Source: JBLNDJ01 sp050261515
Lineage (GTDB): Bacteria > Acidobacteriota > Terriglobia > Bryobacterales > Bryobacteraceae
Reading direction: 5' to 3'
DNA: 23,843 nt
Assembly: GCA_050261515.1 (NCBI GenBank)
Contig: JBLNDJ010000055.1
Coordinates: forward strand, 1 to 23,843
Shown here: piece after piece, positions 15,381-23,812 of the stretch
How the letters are laid out: each line of letters opens with the position of its first letter
How positions within the stretch are numbered: the stretch's first letter is position 1
Notes under the pieces: model-generated
What the model saw: the letters and a program-made list of their open reading frames with translations, nothing else
Database searches by the model: none
Told to the model about the DNA's origin: nothing
Program-made: the position numbers and the translations under genes

Positions 15381-16856
15381 ATGATTCTTCGCGCCCCAAT
15401 CCTGGCCGCCGTACAGGCCCTCATACTGAGCGCCGCCGAGCCCGCGCTCACCATCTACAACCAGAACTTTGCGGTCGTCCGCGAAATCGTCCCCCTCGAC
15501 CTTCAGGCGGGCGTCAACCGCGTCCAGTTCACCGGCGCGACGGCCGCGCTCGAGCCGGATTCGGTCGTGCTCCGCGACCCGGCCGGCAAGCGCGCGCTCC
15601 GTATTCTCGAGCAGAGCTACCGCGCCGACCCGGTGTCGATGAACCTGCTGCTGTCGCTCTATGAAGGCAAGACGATCGAGTTTCTCGTCCGCGACGGCAA
15701 CGAGGCCAAGGTCGTCCCCGGGCGCATCGTCCGCAGCGGTTTCGCGCCCATCGCGAACCAGTACAACCCGTACCAGCCCCCGTCTCCCTACGGCGGCCAG
15801 GCGATCGTCGAGATGGAAGGCAAGCTGCGTTTCGACCTGCCCGGGCTTCCGCTATTTCCCGCCCTGGCCGCCGATACGATCCTCAAACCCACGCTCAACT
15901 GGGCGATCGAGACGGACCAGCCCGGCAAAACGCAGGCCGAGCTGAGTTACATCTCCGGCGGCATGAACTGGGAGGCCGACTACAATGCCGTCGCGCTCGA
16001 CTCGTCCGGCGCGCTCGAACTGGTGGGCTGGGTGACCATGTCCAACCAGAGCGGCAAAACGTTCGAGAACGCGCGCATCAAGCTCATGGCCGGCGACGTC
16101 AACAAGATCCAGCCGCAGCCTCTGGCGCGCTTCCAGGCCTCGGCGGGCATCGTCGGCGGCGTCCCGGGCGGCGTCTCGCCGCCCGTGACCGAAAAGGCCT
16201 TCGACGAGTACCACCTCTATACGCTCGAGCGCCCCGCCACGCTGCACGACCGCGAGACCAAGCAGGTGGAGTTCGTGCGCGCCTCCGGCATCGCATCGAA
16301 GATCGTCTATGTCTACGACGGCATGAAGATCGACGAGCGCTATCGCGGCTGGGGCATGGACAACATCCGGAACGATCCCTCCTACGGCACGCAGTCGAAC
16401 ACCAAAGTCTGGGTCATGCGCGACTTCATGAACGAGAGCAAGAACCATCTCGGGATGCCGCTGCCGGCCGGGCGCGTGCGCTTCTACCGGCGCGATAGCG
16501 ACGGGCGCATGGAGTTCACCGGCGAGGACCGCATCGAGCACACGCCGCGCGGCGAGAGAGTCCGCCTGTTCACCGGCGCCGCCTTCGACCTGGCGGGCGA
16601 ACGCCGCCGCGTGAACTACCGCGCCAACCAGGGGCCGTTCGCGGACGAATCCTTCGAGATCAAGGTGCGCAACCGCAAGCAGGAGCCCGTCGAGATCGCC
16701 GTGGTCGAGCACCTGTACCGCTGGACGACGTGGGAGATCCCCGTTTCGTCGATGCCGTTCGCCAAGAAGGACGCCCAGACGATCGAATTCAAAGTCCCCT
16801 TGCAGCCGGGTGAGGAAAAGACCGTCTCCTACACCGTGCACTACTCCTGGTGGTGA
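15381..16856 (+). CDS. DUF4139 domain-containing protein, probably secreted
   Basis: A 491-residue protein. A hydrophobic N-terminus (APILAAVQALILSAA, about residues 5-19) suggests a signal peptide. The body matches the pattern of DUF4139 proteins: an N-terminal beta-rich part beginning ALTIYNQNFAVVREIVPLDL, a central SYISGGMNWEADYNAVAL segment that is the family hallmark, and C-terminal VKNRKQEP-like and YTVHYSWW regions (here KVRNRKQEPVEIAVVEH). Biochemical function is unknown for the family; a cell-envelope role is an inference from export. Start is ATG with GGGAGA 7 bases upstream. The 204-base gap to the tRNA-Lys holds no gene I can support. Its 3' end overlaps the convergent iron-sulfur gene by 16 bases. 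Confidence 0.9.
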   Translation: MILRAPILAAVQALILSAAEPALTIYNQNFAVVREIVPLDLQAGVNRVQFTGATAALEPDSVVLRDPAGKRALRILEQSYRADPVSMNLLLSLYEGKTIEFLVRDGNEAKVVPGRIVRSGFAPIANQYNPYQPPSPYGGQAIVEMEGKLRFDLPGLPLFPALAADTILKPTLNWAIETDQPGKTQAELSYISGGMNWEADYNAVALDSSGALELVGWVTMSNQSGKTFENARIKLMAGDVNKIQPQPLARFQASAGIVGGVPGGVSPPVTEKAFDEYHLYTLERPATLHDRETKQVEFVRASGIASKIVYVYDGMKIDERYRGWGMDNIRNDPSYGTQSNTKVWVMRDFMNESKNHLGMPLPAGRVRFYRRDSDGRMEFTGEDRIEHTPRGERVRLFTGAAFDLAGERRRVNYRANQGPFADESFEIKVRNRKQEPVEIAVVEHLYRWTTWEIPVSSMPFAKKDAQTIEFKVPLQPGEEKTVSYTVHYSWW

Positions 16857-18685
16857 GCCGCCAGCGTCGCGGCAGCGATCTGCGCGATGTCGAGCAGCTC
16901 GGGCGGATTGGGCGAGACCGCGGCGAGGCCGTCGCGCAGCATCGTGTTGCAGAACGGGCAGGCGGCGGCCACTACGCTCGCTCCGGTTTCGATGAGCTGC
17001 GCGGCGCGCTCCTGGTTGACGCGCCGGCCCTTCTCCTCGCCGAGGAATACGAGCCCGCCGCCCGCGCCGCAGCAGAAGCCGCGTTCGCGGGCGCGCGCGG
17101 GTTCCACCAACGTGCCCCAGCGCTCGACCACCGCGCGCGGCTCGTCGTAGACGTTGCGGTAGCGCCCGAGATAGCAGGCGTCGTGGTAGACCACGCGCGG
17201 CCGGTGGCCGCCGTGCGGCAACTCGGCCCCGAAGCGCGCCAGCAGCTCGCTGTGATGTTCGATCGCGATGTCCGCTCCGAACTCGCGCCAGTCCTCGCCG
17301 ATCGTGCGGACGCAATGCGGGCAGATCGAGAGCATCTTCGCCGCCTTGCTCCGGCGTATGTGCTCCAGGTTCTGTTCGGCAAGCTGGCCGAACAGCAGGT
17401 CGTTGCCGAGCCGGCGGACCGGGTCGCCCGTGCACCGCTCGCGCTTGAGCACTCCGAAGCTGATGCCGAGGTGCCGGAGCACGCCGGCGAGCGCGACGAC
17501 GATCTCGCGCCCGCGCGGGTCGTAGGAACCCATGCACCCCATCCAGAGGCAGTAATCCTGCTTGCCGTCGAAGTACGGCAGGCCGGCCTTCTGGATGAAT
17601 TTCTCCCGCTCGGAGTGCGGGAAGCCGAGCGAGTTGCCGTGGCGCTCCAGAGTCAAAAACAGCTTCGTGCCGTGCTCGTCCTCCCACTTGCCGGTGTTCA
17701 CCGCGCCGCGCCGCAGGCCGATGATGACGGGCAGGTGCTGGATGCCGACCGGGCACTGGAATTCGCACGCGCCGCACGTCGTGCACTGGAATGGGGCCTC
17801 CATCGGAATGTGCCTGCCGAGCAGCGGCTCCTCGCCCGCGGCCCCGCGCTCGTTGAGACAGGCGCGCGTGCCGAGAATGATTTCCTTCGGGTTGAGCAGC
17901 TTGCCGGTGAGATTCGCCGGGCAGTGCTCGGTGCACCGGCCGCACTCGACGCACGAATAAGCCTGAAGCGCCGTGAGCCGCGTGAGGTCCTTGCCTGTGT
18001 CGAGGCCGAAATCCTCGTCGCCCGCAAGCGGCGGGATGTGACTGAATTGCTCGCGCTTGAGGAACACCGTCACCGGGCTGAGCGCCAGGTGCAGATGCTT
18101 GCTGCGTGGAATCACCGGGAGGAACACCAGGATGACGGCCGTGTGCAGCCACCAGTTCGCCTTCGCGGCTGCGCCCGCCTCCCCGAGCCTGAGCCCGGCG
18201 AGATAAGTGGCCATGAGCGCGAAGATCAGCGCCGCGATCAGGCCCGATTCGGGCGCGAGCGGCCCCAGCCATCGCGGGCGAACCAGGAAGCGGCGGACGG
18301 CAAGCCCGGTGATCGAGACCGCGACCGCGGCCGCGAGCGGCGCAACGAGCCACTCGAACACGCGCCCGAATCCGCCCCCCAGGAACCCCGCGCCAACCGC
18401 CGAGGCGAAGTGGTTCGCCGTCACGAGCGCGAACGCGCAGAATCCCCAGAAAACCACCGCGTGGGCGAAGCCCGCCAGCGGCCTTTGCGAGATGACGAGC
18501 TGCTGCAACACGACCTCGCGCAAAAACCTCTTTACGCGCGGCCTCAGCGGACGCAGCGAAAAGTCCGCATCGGGCTTCGACTCCCGTATCGCGCGAAGAA
18601 CGGCACCGAACCTCCGCCAGAACGCGTACAGCGAAACGCAGATCAGGATGCCCAGGAGTGCACGTTCTGCCCAAGAAAAGCGCAT
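16841..18685 (-). CDS. Membrane-bound CCG-domain iron-sulfur oxidoreductase, HdrDE/EMO-like
   Basis: A 614-residue fusion. The N-terminal 200 residues hold about five membrane segments (about 9-24, 72-92, 108-130, 148-165, 178-192) like the NarI/HdrE cytochrome b domain; His75, His92, His181 and His197/199 are candidate heme ligands. A ferredoxin-type double [4Fe-4S] domain follows (Cys245-xx-Cys248-xx-Cys251-xxx-Cys255-Pro and Cys301-xx-Cys304-xx-Cys307-xxx-Cys311-Pro), then two CCG domains (CLWMGCMG...CTGDP; DACYLGR...CCGAGGG...CPFC) as in heterodisulfide reductase D. This layout matches the DUF224 group proposed as ETF:menaquinone oxidoreductases, which pass electrons from electron-transfer flavoprotein to quinone. 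No etfAB lies nearby, so the donor is uncertain. Start is ATG at 18685, divergent from uxs. Confidence 0.9.
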   Translation of the reverse strand: MRFSWAERALLGILICVSLYAFWRRFGAVLRAIRESKPDADFSLRPLRPRVKRFLREVVLQQLVISQRPLAGFAHAVVFWGFCAFALVTANHFASAVGAGFLGGGFGRVFEWLVAPLAAAVAVSITGLAVRRFLVRPRWLGPLAPESGLIAALIFALMATYLAGLRLGEAGAAAKANWWLHTAVILVFLPVIPRSKHLHLALSPVTVFLKREQFSHIPPLAGDEDFGLDTGKDLTRLTALQAYSCVECGRCTEHCPANLTGKLLNPKEIILGTRACLNERGAAGEEPLLGRHIPMEAPFQCTTCGACEFQCPVGIQHLPVIIGLRRGAVNTGKWEDEHGTKLFLTLERHGNSLGFPHSEREKFIQKAGLPYFDGKQDYCLWMGCMGSYDPRGREIVVALAGVLRHLGISFGVLKRERCTGDPVRRLGNDLLFGQLAEQNLEHIRRSKAAKMLSICPHCVRTIGEDWREFGADIAIEHHSELLARFGAELPHGGHRPRVVYHDACYLGRYRNVYDEPRAVVERWGTLVEPARARERGFCCGAGGGLVFLGEEKGRRVNQERAAQLIETGASVVAAACPFCNTMLRDGLAAVSPNPPELLDIAQIAAATLAAHHQE

Positions 18686-18753
18686 ACGGTTATTCCGAAT
18701 CTAGCATCTTGCGGGCGTGGGCTAGAATCGAAATCAGAAAGGGGAGAACTTCT

Positions 18754-19698
18754 TTGCGCCTGATCGTCTCCGGAGTCGCGGGTTTTATCGGATCGCACCT
18801 TGCCGACCGGCTGCTTGCCGAGGGCCACACCGTCACGGGTCTCGACAATTTTCTCACCGGCGCTCCGGCCAACCTGGCGCACCTCAACGGACATCCGCGC
18901 TTCCATTTCATCGAGCACGACGTCACGCGCCCGCTCGAGGTCGCCGGTCCGTTTGACGGCGTCCTGCACCTGGCCTCGCCTGCGAGCCCCAAGGACTACC
19001 TCGAGCATCCGATCGAGACACTCGACGCGGGCTCGGCGGGCACGCGCAATATGCTCGAGCTCGCGCGGCGCGAAGGCGCGCGCTTCTTGCTGACCTCCAC
19101 CTCGGAGACCTACGGCGATCCGCTCGAGCACCCGCAGGTCGAGACCTACTGGGGGCACGTGAACCCCGTGGGGCCGCGCTCCTGCTACGACGAATCGAAG
19201 CGCTTTGCCGAGGCCCTCACGATGGCCTACCACCGCCACCACGGCCTGCGGACGAACATCGCGCGGATCTTCAATACCTACGGGCCGCGGATGAAGCTCG
19301 ACGACGGCCGCGTAGTGCCGGCGTTCCTCGATCAGGCCCTGCGCGGGGAAAGGATGACGGTGTTCGGCGACGGCTCGCAGACGCGCAGCTTCTGCTACGT
19401 GTCGGACCTTGTGGACGGGCTGTACCGGCTCATGCAATCGGACGAGCGCTACCCCGTGAACCTCGGCAATCCGGCCGAGATGACGATCGTCGAGTTCGCG
19501 CGGCGGATCCGCGAGCTCACGGGCAGCGCCAGCACGATCGAGTTCCGCCCGCTGCCCGAAGACGACCCGAAGCAGCGCCGTCCCGATATCTCGAAGGCGC
19601 GGCGCGTGCTCGGCTGGCAGCCGCGCGTGGGGCTCGAAGAAGGCCTGCGCGAGACCATCGCGTATTTCAAAGGAGTTGCGGCCGTACGCGCAAGCTGA
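18754..19698 (+). CDS. uxs: UDP-glucuronate decarboxylase (UDP-xylose synthase)
   Basis: A 314-residue extended SDR enzyme that oxidises and decarboxylates UDP-glucuronate to UDP-xylose, a precursor for exopolysaccharide or LPS. It shows GVAGFIGSHL for NAD binding (the first Gly-rich position reads SGVAG rather than TGGAG). TSTSETYGDPLEHPQ carries the catalytic Ser/Thr, and the YxxxK pair sits in SCYDESKRFAE. The family-specific stretches YWGHVNPVGPRSCYDE, ARIFNTYGPRM, GSQTRSFCYVSDLVDG and PVNLGNP are close to animal and bacterial UXS. Length is typical. The start is TTG at 18754: GGGGAG lies 7 bases upstream, and the family N-terminus begins exactly there. Upstream ATG at 18658 lies inside the divergent gene and is not credible. 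TAGAAT at 18723-18728 may be a -10. Seven bases separate its stop from the convergent DUF3501 gene. Confidence 0.92.
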   Translation: MRLIVSGVAGFIGSHLADRLLAEGHTVTGLDNFLTGAPANLAHLNGHPRFHFIEHDVTRPLEVAGPFDGVLHLASPASPKDYLEHPIETLDAGSAGTRNMLELARREGARFLLTSTSETYGDPLEHPQVETYWGHVNPVGPRSCYDESKRFAEALTMAYHRHHGLRTNIARIFNTYGPRMKLDDGRVVPAFLDQALRGERMTVFGDGSQTRSFCYVSDLVDGLYRLMQSDERYPVNLGNPAEMTIVEFARRIRELTGSASTIEFRPLPEDDPKQRRPDISKARRVLGWQPRVGLEEGLRETIAYFKGVAAVRAS

Positions 19699-19705
19699 TC
19701 GGGCC

Positions 19706-20275
19706 CTACTCGAAATCCTTCGCCAGCTCTTCCAACTGCGCTGGCGTCAAAACAGCCTCGGCCATGTACTTCGGATGATCCACCACGATCCGTGCGCCCT
19801 GCTTCCACCGCGCGCGCTGCTCGGGCGTCAGCGGAAATTTGACGTACTGCACCGCGCTGATGCGGTCGTCCGAAATCTGCCGCGTATCGAACCGCGCCCT
19901 GGCCGGCGGCAGGTCGCCCACCGCGATCGAGATGTGCTCCTCCAGGCCCAGCAGGTCGCGCAGCACCACCGCCCGCACCTCCGGCGAATCGTACTCGATC
20001 AGAAGCGACGCCGACAGCTCGCCGCTGAACGGGATCAGCTCGTTGTAAGTGTCCACCTCGTGGCGGATCGCATCCGGCTCGACCATGCGCTCGATCCGCA
20101 TCATCTCCTGGATCTGGTAGCGCACCGTCTCACGGTTCTCGAACAGGAACGTCAGGTGATCCCCCACGCGCACGCGGCGGCGGTCCTTGAGTGCGATCAT
20201 GGCGGGCCGCAGCGTCTTGCGCTCCAGTTCGTATTCCGCGATGTTCTTGATCTCGACGACTTCAACTGGTTTCAT
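19706..20275 (-). CDS. DUF3501 family protein
   Basis: A 189-residue soluble protein matching the DUF3501 family, with VVEIKNIAEYELERKTLRP at the N-terminus, FLFENRETVRYQIQEMMRIE (the family hallmark) around residues 43-62 and YDSPEVRAVVLRDLLGLEEH in the middle. No catalytic or metal-binding motif is evident, and the family has no established activity. The ATG at 20273-20275 overlaps the stop of the upstream CCG-domain iron-sulfur gene by ATGA, so the two are translationally coupled. With rubrerythrin further upstream this is a recurrent gene trio in several phyla, which suggests a shared role in peroxide or redox handling; that is inference from context. Confidence 0.9.
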   Translation of the reverse strand: MKPVEVVEIKNIAEYELERKTLRPAMIALKDRRRVRVGDHLTFLFENRETVRYQIQEMMRIERMVEPDAIRHEVDTYNELIPFSGELSASLLIEYDSPEVRAVVLRDLLGLEEHISIAVGDLPPARARFDTRQISDDRISAVQYVKFPLTPEQRARWKQGARIVVDHPKYMAEAVLTPAQLEELAKDFE

Positions 20276-21573
20276 AGGGAATTCGGAAATCCGTCCGGGC
20301 GATACGCGCGCGCCAGGACTTGTATCGGATGAATCGGCCGGACGCCCAGCGCCTGGTCGAACTGTATGGACGCCAGCGGGCAATCGCTCGCCAGCACGTC
20401 CGCCTCGGCCGCCGACATCTGCTCGAACGCCTTCTTGCCCGCCAGCATCGAGAGCGGGAAGAACTCCTTCTTCATCGCCCACGTGCCGTCGTGGCCCGAG
20501 CACTGTTCCACCAGCTTGATCGTGGTGCCCGGAATCAGGCGCATCATGTCGCGCGACCGGTAGCCGATGTTCTGCGCCCGCAGATGGCACGGCAGATGAT
20601 ACGCCACCTTCCCGGGCGAGGAACGGAAATCGCGGCAAAACTGTCCCTGTTGCTTGAGCTCGAAAAGAAACTCGCAGACGTCGCGCGTGGCCGCCGCCAC
20701 CTCGCGCGCCTCCACCGTGCCCACCAGTTCGGGGTACTCCTTGCGCAGCGTGTACGAACACGTCGGATCGATCGCGATCACCTTCCGTCCCTCGCGCACG
20801 TGCGGATGAAGCGACGCGACGTTCTGTTCCGCCAGCCGCTTGGCCAGCTCGATATCGCCGTGCTCGAGCGCCGGCATCCCGCAGCAATTCTGCTTCGGGC
20901 ACGAGAGCGAAATTCCGTTCTTCGCGAACACCTCGACGGTATCGCGCCCCACTTGCGGCTCGTTGTAATTCACCGAGCACGTGTAGAACAGCACGGCGCG
21001 GTTCGGATCGCCCGCGGGCGCCGGCTGCTTGCGAAACCAGTCCTCGAACGTCTCGCCGTGGAACTCGGGCAGCAGCTTTTCGCGGTGTATGCCGAGCGCG
21101 GCCTCGAGGCCGATGCGCAAGAGCGGCTGCTTGTTGGCCCAGTTCGCCATCCCCAGGCTCATGGCCGCCGCGCGGCCCACCAGCGCCGGCCGCGAGAGAA
21201 TTTTATCGCGCAGCCCGATGCCCCCCTCCTTCCGCCGCACCGCGTTGGCGCGCAGCATCAGGCGCGGAAAATCGAGCTGAAATTCGTGCTTGTCGTCCGG
21301 CGTGTACGGGCACTTGACGTAGCAGATCTTGCACTGGAAGCACGTGTCGATGACGCGGTCCACCTCGGCCGCCGTCACCGCGCGCGCATCGCCGTCGTGA
21401 GCCTCCACGGCTTTGAACAAATCCGGAAAACTCGAGCAGAGACTGAAGCAAAGCCGGCATCCGTTACAAATGTCGAACACCCGCTCGATTTCGGCGCGCA
21501 GTCCGTCCTTGTCCCAATACGCCGCGTCGTTGGGATTGTACGTGAGTCCGGCTGTAGGAGTGCCTTTGATCAT
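20272..21573 (-). CDS. Soluble CCG-domain iron-sulfur oxidoreductase (GlpC/HdrD-like)
   Basis: A 433-residue protein without membrane segments. Two [4Fe-4S] motifs are present, Cys36-xx-Cys39-xx-Cys42-xxx-Cys46 and Cys78-xx-Cys81-xx-Cys84-xxx-Cys88-Pro. Two CCG-type regions follow: FYTCSVNYNEP...QNCCGMPALEHGD...DPTCSYTL and YHLPCHLRAQNIG...EQCSGHDGTW...SDCP. The second has CSG in place of CCG, which may leave it with a different or no cofactor. GlpC and glycolate oxidase subunit F share this layout and pass electrons from a flavoprotein to quinone, but no flavoprotein gene is adjacent. It sits between rubrerythrin (upstream, separated by a hairpin repeat) and DUF3501 (ATGA overlap), so it may deliver electrons to rubrerythrin. 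Start is ATG at 21573. Confidence 0.9.
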   Translation of the reverse strand: MIKGTPTAGLTYNPNDAAYWDKDGLRAEIERVFDICNGCRLCFSLCSSFPDLFKAVEAHDGDARAVTAAEVDRVIDTCFQCKICYVKCPYTPDDKHEFQLDFPRLMLRANAVRRKEGGIGLRDKILSRPALVGRAAAMSLGMANWANKQPLLRIGLEAALGIHREKLLPEFHGETFEDWFRKQPAPAGDPNRAVLFYTCSVNYNEPQVGRDTVEVFAKNGISLSCPKQNCCGMPALEHGDIELAKRLAEQNVASLHPHVREGRKVIAIDPTCSYTLRKEYPELVGTVEAREVAAATRDVCEFLFELKQQGQFCRDFRSSPGKVAYHLPCHLRAQNIGYRSRDMMRLIPGTTIKLVEQCSGHDGTWAMKKEFFPLSMLAGKKAFEQMSAAEADVLASDCPLASIQFDQALGVRPIHPIQVLARAYRPDGFPNSL

Positions 21574-21585
21574 GGACCTGAGCTT

Positions 21586-21643
21586 ACCGCAGAGACACAG
21601 AGGCCCGGTCTGACTTTCTCTGGGTCCTCTGCGTCTCTGCGGT
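21586..21643. repeat. Long imperfect inverted repeat (CTCTGCGTCTCTGCGGT-type hairpin)
   Basis: The left arm starting ACCGCAGAGACACAGAGG (21586) pairs with the right arm ending CCTCTGCGTCTCTGCGGT (21643). I count about 21 paired bases with two mismatches and a loop of roughly 12 to 14. On the plus strand a T run follows (gaagttttttctt), on the minus strand none. It lies in the 81-base gap between rubrerythrin and the iron-sulfur gene, both on the minus strand. From memory, the core CTCTGCGTCTCTGCGGTGAA recurs as a dispersed intergenic repeat in many environmental bacterial genomes; copy number here is unknown. Confidence 0.8.
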
Positions 21644-21654
21644 GAAGTTTTTTC

Positions 21655-22074
<420 letters not shown>

Positions 22075-22154
22075 AGGTATTTTCGATCCCAAGTTCATAA
22101 GATGCTATCACGCCGCCCGAGGTCGCATCGCTTTGCTATGCTCTTTCTTCATCT

Positions 22155-23687
22155 ATGAAAAGGACTTTTCTCTTCGTGGCGCTCCTTGCGGCCCCACTCG
22201 TGGCAGGGGCTGCCGGCGAGCGCGTGGATCTTGCGGTTGTCAACCGCATCCGCGCCGAGGCGATCGACAACTCCAAGGTCATGGATTACGTTTTCTACCT
22301 GACCGACGTCTACGGTCCTCGCGTCGCCGCCTCGCCCAACTACATGAAAGCCGCCAGATGGGCCGTCGAGCAGTTGAACGCCCTCGGTTTGAAGGATGCG
22401 AAGCTCGAGAAGTGGGGCACATTCGGACGAAGCTGGTCGTGGAGCCGCGTCGCCGTTCACATGGTCGAGCCGCAGCAGACCACGCTCATCGCCGTGCCGC
22501 TCGCCTGGTCGCCCGCGACTCCCGGCGTCGTCTCCGCCGAAGCCATTTTCGCGCCCGCCAGAACGGTCGCCGAGGGCGAGAAGTACAAGGGCAAGCTGAG
22601 GGGCAAAATCGTGCTGCTCGAAGAGGTCCGCGACGTGAAACTCGGCCTGGAGCCCGATGCAAAGCGCTACACCGCCGCCGAGCTCGCCGGCCGCGCCCAG
22701 GCGCCCGAGCCCGGAGAAGCGCAGCCGCCTCGCGGGCCCGTGAATCGCGAGGAGATGCGCCGCCAGCGCAACGAGTTCCTTGAATTCCTGAAGAACGAGG
22801 GCGTCGCCGCCGTCCTCACCACCAGCATGGGCGGCCGCGAAGGCACCATCTTCACCGCGCCCGCCGGTTCGCACGATGCGAAGGACCCTCTGCCGCCGCC
22901 CAGTGTCGCCCTCGCCACCGAACACTACAACCGCCTCGCCCGGCTGCTCCAGAAGAACATTCCGGTCAAGCTCGAAATCGAAGTGAGGGCCGGAACGGAC
23001 AACCAATCCGCCGACGGCTTCAACGTCATCGCGAACCTTCCGGGCGGCAGCAAGAAAGACGAAATCGTAATGCTCGGCGCGCATCTCGATTCCTGGCAGG
23101 CCGGCACCGGAGCGGCCGACAACGCCGCCGGATGTGCGGTCGTCCTCGAAGCCATGCGCATCCTGACCTCGCTGGACCTCAAGATGGACCGCACCGTGCG
23201 CGTTGCCCTTTGGGACGCTGAAGAGGAGGGCCTCATCGGCTCGCGCGAGTACGTCAAGGCGCACTTCGCCGACCGCGAGACGATGGAGAAAAAAGCCGAG
23301 TACGCGCGCCTGTCCGGCTACTTCAACTTCGATAACGGAGCGGGGAAGATCCGCGGCGTGTACCTTCAGGGCAACGACATGCTGCGCCCGGTGTTCGACG
23401 CCTGGCTCGAGCCGTTCAAGGACCTCGGCGCCACGACGCTCTCGATCCGCAAGACTGGAGGCACCGACCATCTCTCCTTCGACGCCGTCGGCCTGCCCGG
23501 CTTCCAGTTCATCCAGGACCCGCTCGACTACTCCACCCGCACGCACCACACCAACATGGACGTTTACGAGCGCATCCCCAAAGGCGACCTGATGCAATCC
23601 GCCGCCGTGATGGCATGGTTCGTCTACAACGCCGCGACCCGGCCCGACATGCTGCCCCGCAAGCCCGCGCCGAAGCCGGCCCGTTAA
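22155..23687 (+). CDS. Secreted M28 family zinc metallopeptidase with PA-like insert
   Basis: A 510-residue exopeptidase of the M28 (aminopeptidase Y / carboxypeptidase Q) type. A Sec signal peptide is clear (KRTFLFVALLAAPLVAGAA). A protease-associated-like segment lies about residues 120-290. The co-catalytic zinc site is complete: His310 (GAHLDSW), Asp322 (GAADNAAG), Glu356-Glu357 (DAEEEGLIGS), Asp393 (FDNGAG) and His464/465 (RTHHTNMD). The C-terminal tail is Pro/Lys-rich. Start is ATG at 22155; TATGCT at 22137-22142 could be a -10 element with a short leader. It is monocistronic in this view, divergent from rubrerythrin and followed by a hairpin with a T run. It probably scavenges peptides outside the inner membrane. 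Confidence 0.94.
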   Translation: MKRTFLFVALLAAPLVAGAAGERVDLAVVNRIRAEAIDNSKVMDYVFYLTDVYGPRVAASPNYMKAARWAVEQLNALGLKDAKLEKWGTFGRSWSWSRVAVHMVEPQQTTLIAVPLAWSPATPGVVSAEAIFAPARTVAEGEKYKGKLRGKIVLLEEVRDVKLGLEPDAKRYTAAELAGRAQAPEPGEAQPPRGPVNREEMRRQRNEFLEFLKNEGVAAVLTTSMGGREGTIFTAPAGSHDAKDPLPPPSVALATEHYNRLARLLQKNIPVKLEIEVRAGTDNQSADGFNVIANLPGGSKKDEIVMLGAHLDSWQAGTGAADNAAGCAVVLEAMRILTSLDLKMDRTVRVALWDAEEEGLIGSREYVKAHFADRETMEKKAEYARLSGYFNFDNGAGKIRGVYLQGNDMLRPVFDAWLEPFKDLGATTLSIRKTGGTDHLSFDAVGLPGFQFIQDPLDYSTRTHHTNMDVYERIPKGDLMQSAAVMAWFVYNAATRPDMLPRKPAPKPAR

Positions 23688-23690
23688 CCG

Positions 23691-23712
23691 AAAAGGGGAC
23701 AGACCCCTTTTT
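23691..23712 (+). terminator. Intrinsic-terminator-like hairpin, GGGGACAGACCCC repeat
   Basis: AAAAGGGG (23691-23698), loop ACAGA, and CCCCTTTTT (23704-23712) form an 8-bp hairpin ending in five T, starting 4 bases after the M28 stop. It fits a factor-independent terminator for that gene. The core GGGGACAGACCCC is, from memory, also a common dispersed repeat in bacteria, often near REP-associated transposases; that cannot be checked here. Confidence 0.6.
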
Positions 23713-23723
23713 CAGCCTTCAGA

Positions 23724-23812
23724 AAAGGCGTGCGGTGTGTCAAGGATTGAGACACGGCAACTGGGGACGCCTTTCCGATCGCTGCATTTTTGTAGGCTAC
23801 GGAAGGATTCCG
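23724..23812. repeat. Nested inverted repeats in the right-end intergenic region
   Basis: AAAGGCGT (23724-23731) and ACGCCTTT (23767-23774) are perfect 8-base arms. Inside them GTGTC (23737-23741) pairs with GACAC (23751-23755) across a 9-base loop. A further CGGAA-gga-TTCCG lies at 23800-23812. With the terminator hairpin upstream, the 156 bases after the peptidase stop are almost entirely hairpin-forming and hold no gene. GGGGAC recurs in both repeat sets (23695-23700 and 23763-23768), which suggests related repeat units. Confidence 0.5.

Noticed and set aside
15852..18674. 940-codon minus-strand open frame spanning two genes
   Set aside because: It overlaps DUF4139 antisense and the iron-sulfur gene in another frame; low-complexity Arg/Ala/Gly composition and no domain.
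20276..20980. Extension of the DUF3501 frame upstream of 20275
   Set aside because: It lies inside the CCG iron-sulfur gene in another frame; the DUF3501 family start and ATGA overlap fix the start at 20275.
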